DNA of 64,000 nucleotides from Mycoplasma sp. 1018B (GTDB lineage: Bacteria; Bacillota_I; Bacilli_A; Mycoplasmatales; Metamycoplasmataceae), in the NCBI RefSeq assembly GCF_024582675.1, contig NZ_CP102084.1, positions 248,001 to 312,000 of the forward strand, written 5' to 3'. The notes under the pieces are model-generated. The model ran no database searches. It saw nothing but the letters and a program-made list of their open reading frames with translations, and had not been told where the DNA came from. The position numbers were made by a program, and so were the translations under genes. The stretch's first letter is position 1; every line of letters starts with the position of its first letter. Below are positions 59,531 through 64,000 of this stretch, piece after piece.

Positions 59531-60235
59531 ATGACACCACATATAAATGCTAAAAAAGGCGAAATTGCAAAAACAGTTATTATGCCAGGAGATCCTTTAA
59601 GAGCAAAATTTATTGCTGAAACTTTTTTAGATCCAGGTTATAAATTAGTTAGTGATATAAGAAATATTTATATTTATACTGGCACTTACAAAAATAAACC
59701 AATATCAATAGCAGCAAGCGGTATGGGTATGCCTTCAATGGGTATTTATTCATATGAATTATTTAAATTTTATGATGTTGATAGAATAATAAGAACCGGC
59801 TCAACTGGTTCTTACTTAAAAGAATTAGGAATGTACGAAATTGTCCTTGGTACAGAAGCAATAGCTGATAGTGATGTTTTTAGAAAATTAGTAGCAAAAA
59901 AAGAAGGAATAGTTAATTATCCTTCTGCAAAATTAAATGATGAAATCAGAGCTATTGCCAAAAGTAAAAATATTAAATTAAATGAAGGAAGAATACATAC
60001 GTCTGATGTATTTTATTCTTGTTTAAATTTAGAAGATACAATTGCAAAAACTAAAGCAATTTGTATTGATAATGAAACTTATGCATTATTTACTAATGCA
60101 GAAGCCTTAGGCAAAGAAGCAGCAAGTATTTTAACAGTTAGTGATAATTTAATTACTCATGAAATTATTTCAGCTCATGAAAGACAAACTGCGTTTACAA
60201 AAGTTATGGAGATTGCATTAAGTTTAGCAAAATAA
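59531..60235 (+). CDS. deoD: Purine nucleoside phosphorylase paralogue, copy 2 (altered ribose-site motif)
   Basis: 234 aa, 32 nt after copy 1, same length and clearly a tandem duplicate with its own AAAGGAGAA site. Much of the frame is shared ([20 protein letters not shown]), but several conserved positions differ: RIGSAGS becomes RTGSTGS, and the VEMES ribose motif becomes IDNET (the Glu that binds ribose hydroxyls is kept, Met becomes Asn). Near the base site, VHSSDVFYSAVP becomes [12 protein letters not shown]. Catalytic Asp ([10 protein letters not shown]) and HERQTAF are kept. It is likely an active enzyme with shifted nucleoside preference, or a partner subunit in mixed hexamers; both are inference. 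Confidence 0.85.
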   Translation: MTPHINAKKGEIAKTVIMPGDPLRAKFIAETFLDPGYKLVSDIRNIYIYTGTYKNKPISIAASGMGMPSMGIYSYELFKFYDVDRIIRTGSTGSYLKELGMYEIVLGTEAIADSDVFRKLVAKKEGIVNYPSAKLNDEIRAIAKSKNIKLNEGRIHTSDVFYSCLNLEDTIAKTKAICIDNETYALFTNAEALGKEAASILTVSDNLITHEIISAHERQTAFTKVMEIALSLAK

Positions 60236-60236
60236 A

Positions 60237-61532
60237 ATGAGAGTAGTAGATTTAATTGAAAAAAAACGTTTTAATCAAAATTTAACAAAAGAAGAAATTG
60301 AATTTTTATTAAATTCTTATGTTAAAGGAGAAACTCCTGATTATCAAATGTCAGCTTTTTTAATGGCAGTTGTTTTTAATGGTATGAATAGTCAAGAGTT
60401 AGCTCAATTCACTAAAACAATGATGTATTCTGGTGCAACAATTGATTTAAGTGAAATTCCAGGAATAAAAGTAGATAAACACTCTACTGGAGGAGTTGGT
60501 GATAAAACCACTTTAGCAGTTGGCCCAATTGTTGCGGCTTGTGGCGTGCCGGTTGCTAAAATGTCTGGAAGAGGATTGGGTCATACAGGTGGTACAATTG
60601 ATAAATTAGAATCAATACCTGGTTTTAGTGTTGAATTAAGTGATAAAGATTTTATCGAACAAGTAAAAAAACATAAAATAGCAATAATGGGACAAAGTCA
60701 AAATTTAGTTCCTGCTGATAAATTATTATATGCATTAAGAGATGTTACTGGCACAGTACAATCAATTGAATTAATAGCTTCAAGTATTATGTCTAAAAAA
60801 TTAGCAACTGGATCTGATGCCATTCTTTTAGATGTTAAATGTGGTAATGGTGCATTTATGAAAAATCTTGAAGAAGCTAAAGCTTTAGGTAATGCTATGA
60901 TTGCTATTGGTAAAGAATTAAATGTTGATGTTAGAGCAGAAATAACTAATATGAACAGACCAATAGGAAGAGAAATAGGTAATAAAAATGAAGTTTTAGA
61001 AGCTCTTTGAACATTAGAAGGTAAAGGTCCAACTGATTTTAACGAATTAGTATATTCTTCATGTGCAACTATTTTACTTCAAGCTAAAGCAGTTAATACT
61101 TACGAAGAAGGCTTAGAAAAAGTTAAAGAAGTTATCGAAAATGGCGCAGCTAAAGCTAAATTTAAAGAATTTATTACTTTACAAGGTGGTAATTATAGTG
61201 CTATAGAAGATCCTAAATTCTGAAATCCTAAATATAAATTAGAAATAAGATCTGATCAAAAAGGTTATTTAGATATTTTTGATTCATTAACTTTTGGAAA
61301 AGTAGCAATGAAATTAGGTGCTGGAAGAGCAACTAAAGCAGATAAAATAGATTTTGAAGCAGGTATAACATTAAATAAAAAAACGAATGAATGAGTTGAT
61401 AAAAATGATCTTTTATTTACATTATATTCTTCAAAAGAAATTGATATTGAATTAGTTAATGAATTGAAACAAGCTTTTAAATATAATAATGAAAAAGTAG
61501 AAAATAAAATTATTTTAGCTAAATTAAGCTAA
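60237..61532 (+). CDS. deoA: Thymidine/pyrimidine-nucleoside phosphorylase
   Basis: 431 aa, standard length; it begins 1 nt after the deoD2 stop codon, so it is translationally coupled. It converts thymidine or uridine nucleosides plus phosphate into base and sugar-1-phosphate. Signatures: [13 protein letters not shown] (phosphate loop), [18 protein letters not shown] (the family signature region) and [24 protein letters not shown] (Arg, Ser and Lys that contact the base). Four Trp TGAs follow in the C-terminal part. With DeoC it feeds deoxyribose into glycolysis. Confidence 0.95.
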
Positions 61533-61550
61533 ATTATTTAAGAGGTTATT

Positions 61551-62222
61551 ATGAAAGAACAATACAATAGAATGATTGATCATACTTTATTAAAAGCTGA
61601 CACTACAAAAGCTCAAATTGATAAATTATTAAATGAAGCAAAAAAATATAATTTTAAAACAGTATGTATTAATAGTGCTTGAATTCCTTATGCCAAAGAA
61701 TTTTTAAAAGGAAGTGAAATTGGTATTACTACAGTTGTTGGTTTTCCATTAGGAGCATCATTTTCATCTGTTAAAGCTTTCGAAGCATCTGAGTCATTAA
61801 AAGCTGGTGCAGATGAAATTGATATGGTTATTAATATTGGTAAGTTAAAAGATAAAGATTATGATTATGTGTTAAATGATATCAAAACAGTTAAAGAAGT
61901 TTGTGGAAAAAATATTTTAAAAGTTATTGTTGAAACTGCATTACTAACACAAGAAGAATTAGAAAAAGTAACTGAAATTGTTGCTAATTCAGGTGCAGAA
62001 TTTATTAAAACTTCAACAGGTTTTTCAAGTCGTGGTGCTTCATTAGAAGATGTTCAAATCATGCAAAAAATTGCACAAGGTAGATTATTAATAAAAGCAG
62101 CAGGTGGAATTTCTAATTTAAATGATTTAGAACAAATGTATCAAAGTGGCGCAACTAGATTTGGTACTTCTCGTTCAGTATCGATTCTAGAATCTACAGA
62201 AGCTGACTCAAATTCATATTAA
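61551..62222 (+). CDS. deoC: Deoxyribose-phosphate aldolase
   Basis: 223 aa from ATG 61551 (AAGAGG upstream). It cleaves deoxyribose-5-phosphate to acetaldehyde and glyceraldehyde-3-phosphate. [37 protein letters not shown] (Lys124) and FIKTSTGF (Schiff-base Lys153) are all conserved, then IKAAGGI. One Trp TGA near residue 44. Last gene of the salvage operon, followed by a terminator. A phosphopentomutase, normally needed between DeoA/DeoD and DeoC, is not in this window. Confidence 0.95.
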
Positions 62223-62234
62223 TATTTAATTAAT

Positions 62235-62256
62235 AAAACGGCTAATGCCGTTTTTA
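62235..62256 (+). terminator. Terminator of the deo operon
   Basis: AAAACGGC, loop TAAT, GCCGTTTT, then T/A run. It is one of the few GC-containing stems in the window. Confidence 0.85.
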
Positions 62257-62389
62257 TATAAAATTATGAAAAAACTTAAATATTTTCACTTTTATTTTTT
62301 AAAAATAACTATTTTTGTTTTAATAAACTAAAAATAGTAAAATTATATGATTGCATAAATAAATTATTCGATTAAAAAAAGAGGTATAC

Positions 62390-63403
62390 ATGTTCGAAGA
62401 TTTTAAAAAAGATTTTATAAAAACAATAAAAAATGAAAGATATTCTAATCTTTTAAAATTATTTTCTGTGATAAATAAATTAACTTATATTTGAATGGAA
62501 AATAATAATGTAGAAATAGTTAATTTACCAATTACAACTCAAAGTGTTACTAGTCCTATGGGATTAGGCAGCGACTCAAAACCTTATAAAGTTATTTCTA
62601 AAAGTAATTTAAATTATGAATTTTATTTGGCTGATAGTATGCAATTTCACCTTGAATTAATGTTAAGAGCTAAAGATATTTCTAGTGTTGGATATATAAC
62701 AAATACCTTTAGAGGAGAACAGGTTGATAATAGGCATTTACATCAGTTTAATCATTTTGAAATTGAAATGTTAGGTAATTTAAAAAAATGTAAAGAAAAA
62801 ATTATTGATTACATTAAATTTATTGTTAATGAATTAATAAAAAAACATAAAAATTTAATTGATTTTTTTAATAATAATAATTCAAATAGATTAAAAAAAT
62901 GATTATCTAATGAAGTTATAGATTTAAAACATGATCATGTTATTTCTTTATTAAGATTAGAATATCCACTTGGTATAGAAAAAATTTATTTAAATGAAAA
63001 TGATTTTATAGAAAGTGTTAATTCTAAGGGAGAACAATATTTAATAAATAAATTTAAAAATAATATTATTTGATTAAGCAACTTTCCATGACAATTAGTT
63101 CCTTTTTATCAAAAAATAGAAGAAGATTATGCGCTAAACTCTGATTTATTAATTGGAATAGGTGAAACTGTTGGTTCTGGACAAAGATGTATAACATATA
63201 AAGAGACATATGATTCAATACTAAAACACAATAATAATCCCAAACATTATGATTGATATCTAAAAATGAAGTTAGAATCCGAATTAGAAACATCTGGTTT
63301 TGGTTTAGGATTAGAAAGACTAGTACTTTTTATTATAGATGAAAAAGATATTAGAAATGTTCAGTTATTACCTAGAGAAACAGATAAGGAATTATTGCCT
63401 TAA
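62390..63403 (+). CDS. Class II aminoacyl-tRNA-synthetase-like protein (AsxRS core without anticodon domain)
   Basis: 337 aa; ATG 62390 after GAGG; Trp TGAs. It contains the catalytic core of the Asp/Asn synthetase group: motif 2 at residues 107-127 (FRGEQVDNRHLHQFNHFEIE), a GETVGSGQR block and motif 3 near residues 303-312 (GFGLGLERLV). The YDWYLKMK stretch before motif 3 is AsnRS-like. It lacks the roughly 100-residue N-terminal OB anticodon-binding domain, so it is probably not a normal AsnRS. It could be an AsxRS-derived asparagine synthetase A, or an enzyme that adenylates an amino acid for another purpose. It lies 3 nt before the nucleotidyltransferase gene. Confidence 0.75.
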
Positions 63404-63406
63404 TTT

Positions 63407-64000
63407 ATGATATATAGAAAAATTTTAAAATCTATTGATGACTTAATATCCGAATTTAATTTTTTATTTTCAGCAAATATTTCTTTAATATTAAAAGGAA
63501 GTTATATACTCGCTAAAAATAATATTTTAAAAAGATCTATAAATGATTTAGATTTTTGTTTCATATCAGATATAAAAGAAACAGATAAACAAAATTTTTT
63601 ACAGTGAATAACTAATAAATTATCTAATAGTAAATTTGATGGTAACTTATTAATTACCTATATATCTGATTTTAAAATAGAAATTGTAAGCTTAGAAACT
63701 ATAACTCTATCTTTTGTTAATAAAAATAATTATTTAAACAACATATATGAGATAAGTGTTAATTATGCTGTTTTACAAAAAATTTTATCTTTTGTTTATA
63801 TATTTTCTGATGATTTTAAACATGACAGGAATCGAAAAATTTCAGAATTAGTAAATGATTTAGAATCAGTATATAAATTTAATAGTAATTTAATTAAAGA
63901 AATAAAATCATGAGCACTATTAAGAAACGCAATAAATTTAAATTTATTTAATACTTTCTTTATTTATAAACATTATGACTATGATAAATATCATGTTAAA
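63407..64000 (+). CDS. AbiEii-like nucleotidyltransferase (partial, runs off the window)
   Basis: 198 codons are visible from ATG 63407, still open at the window end; two Trp TGAs. ILKGSYILAKNNILKRSIND followed by LDFCF resembles the AbiEii/AbiGii/MenA-type pattern (LkGG.al......R.S.DiDf), with Gly-Ser in place of Gly-Gly/Ser and the two Asp of the nucleotidyltransferase site. Further on, VNYAVLQKILSFVYIF...KHDRNRKISELVNDL resembles the family's later helices (e..l..Kl.a.....RDl.Dl). Family members are type IV toxins that nucleotidylate tRNA, but enzymes in other pathways share the fold. It is tightly coupled to the synthetase-like gene. Moderate certainty. Confidence 0.6.

Overview
This window comes from a wall-less Mollicute of the Mycoplasma type. 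The DNA is extremely AT-rich, and nearly every gene uses in-frame TGA as tryptophan. With TGA read as Trp, the broken-up reading frames join into a small number of long genes. The surface-protein content would fit the hominis/bovis side of the mycoplasmas, but the species cannot be fixed from the sequence alone.

Layout. (1) 1-4379 is the 3' part of a giant repeat-built surface protein with a C-terminal membrane anchor. (2) 4442-5674 holds two tandem PEBP/YbhB-like genes. (3) 5814-30926 is a locus of the same giant-protein family. It has one 'mini' gene (+ strand, head domain plus anchor only) and three huge minus-strand paralogues, here called A (14651 to 6455), B (23987 to 15740) and C (30926 to 24156). 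Each has a signal peptide, a shared head, a long helical region, Ebh-like FIVAR/GA repeats and a terminal anchor. All four family starts in the window have an (AT)9-11 tract 52-101 nt upstream. A carries two and B five single-base deletions in one short region where C is intact. A small unrelated membrane protein lies between A and B. (4) 31170-34471 is a short cluster: mutM/fpg, an Smr-domain protein, rsmD and a lipoprotein. (5) 34478-38593 is a decayed type I restriction specificity locus: a small possibly chimeric ORF and two frameshifted hsdS genes linked by a (GA)n tract. The second is split by an IS1634-family insertion sequence flanked by a 201-bp direct repeat. (6) 38811-51412 is a two-gene minus-strand operon of giant lipoproteins (2009 and 2173 aa). 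They have tandem Lipoprotein_17-like repeats and a C-terminal DUF31/MIP-type serine protease with intact His and Ser motifs. (7) 52010-58664 is housekeeping: def, a CvpA-like membrane protein, a dimeric-type dUTPase, an Mg-type P-ATPase, proline iminopeptidase and an unrecognised convergent gene. (8) 58794-62222 is a nucleoside-salvage operon deoD-deoD2-deoA-deoC behind a perfect inverted repeat. (9) 62390-64000 pairs a class II aminoacyl-tRNA-synthetase-like protein lacking an anticodon-binding domain with an AbiEii-like nucleotidyltransferase, 3 nt apart.

Taken together, about 60% of the window encodes very large surface or secreted proteins likely to meet host molecules (adhesion, immunoglobulin cleavage). 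These carry several signs of variability: TA tracts, near-identical direct repeats, a GA tract and local frameshifts. The rest is compact core metabolism. The best candidates for new biology are the head-domain giant-protein family, the giant DUF31 pair, and the synthetase-like/nucleotidyltransferase pair at the right edge.
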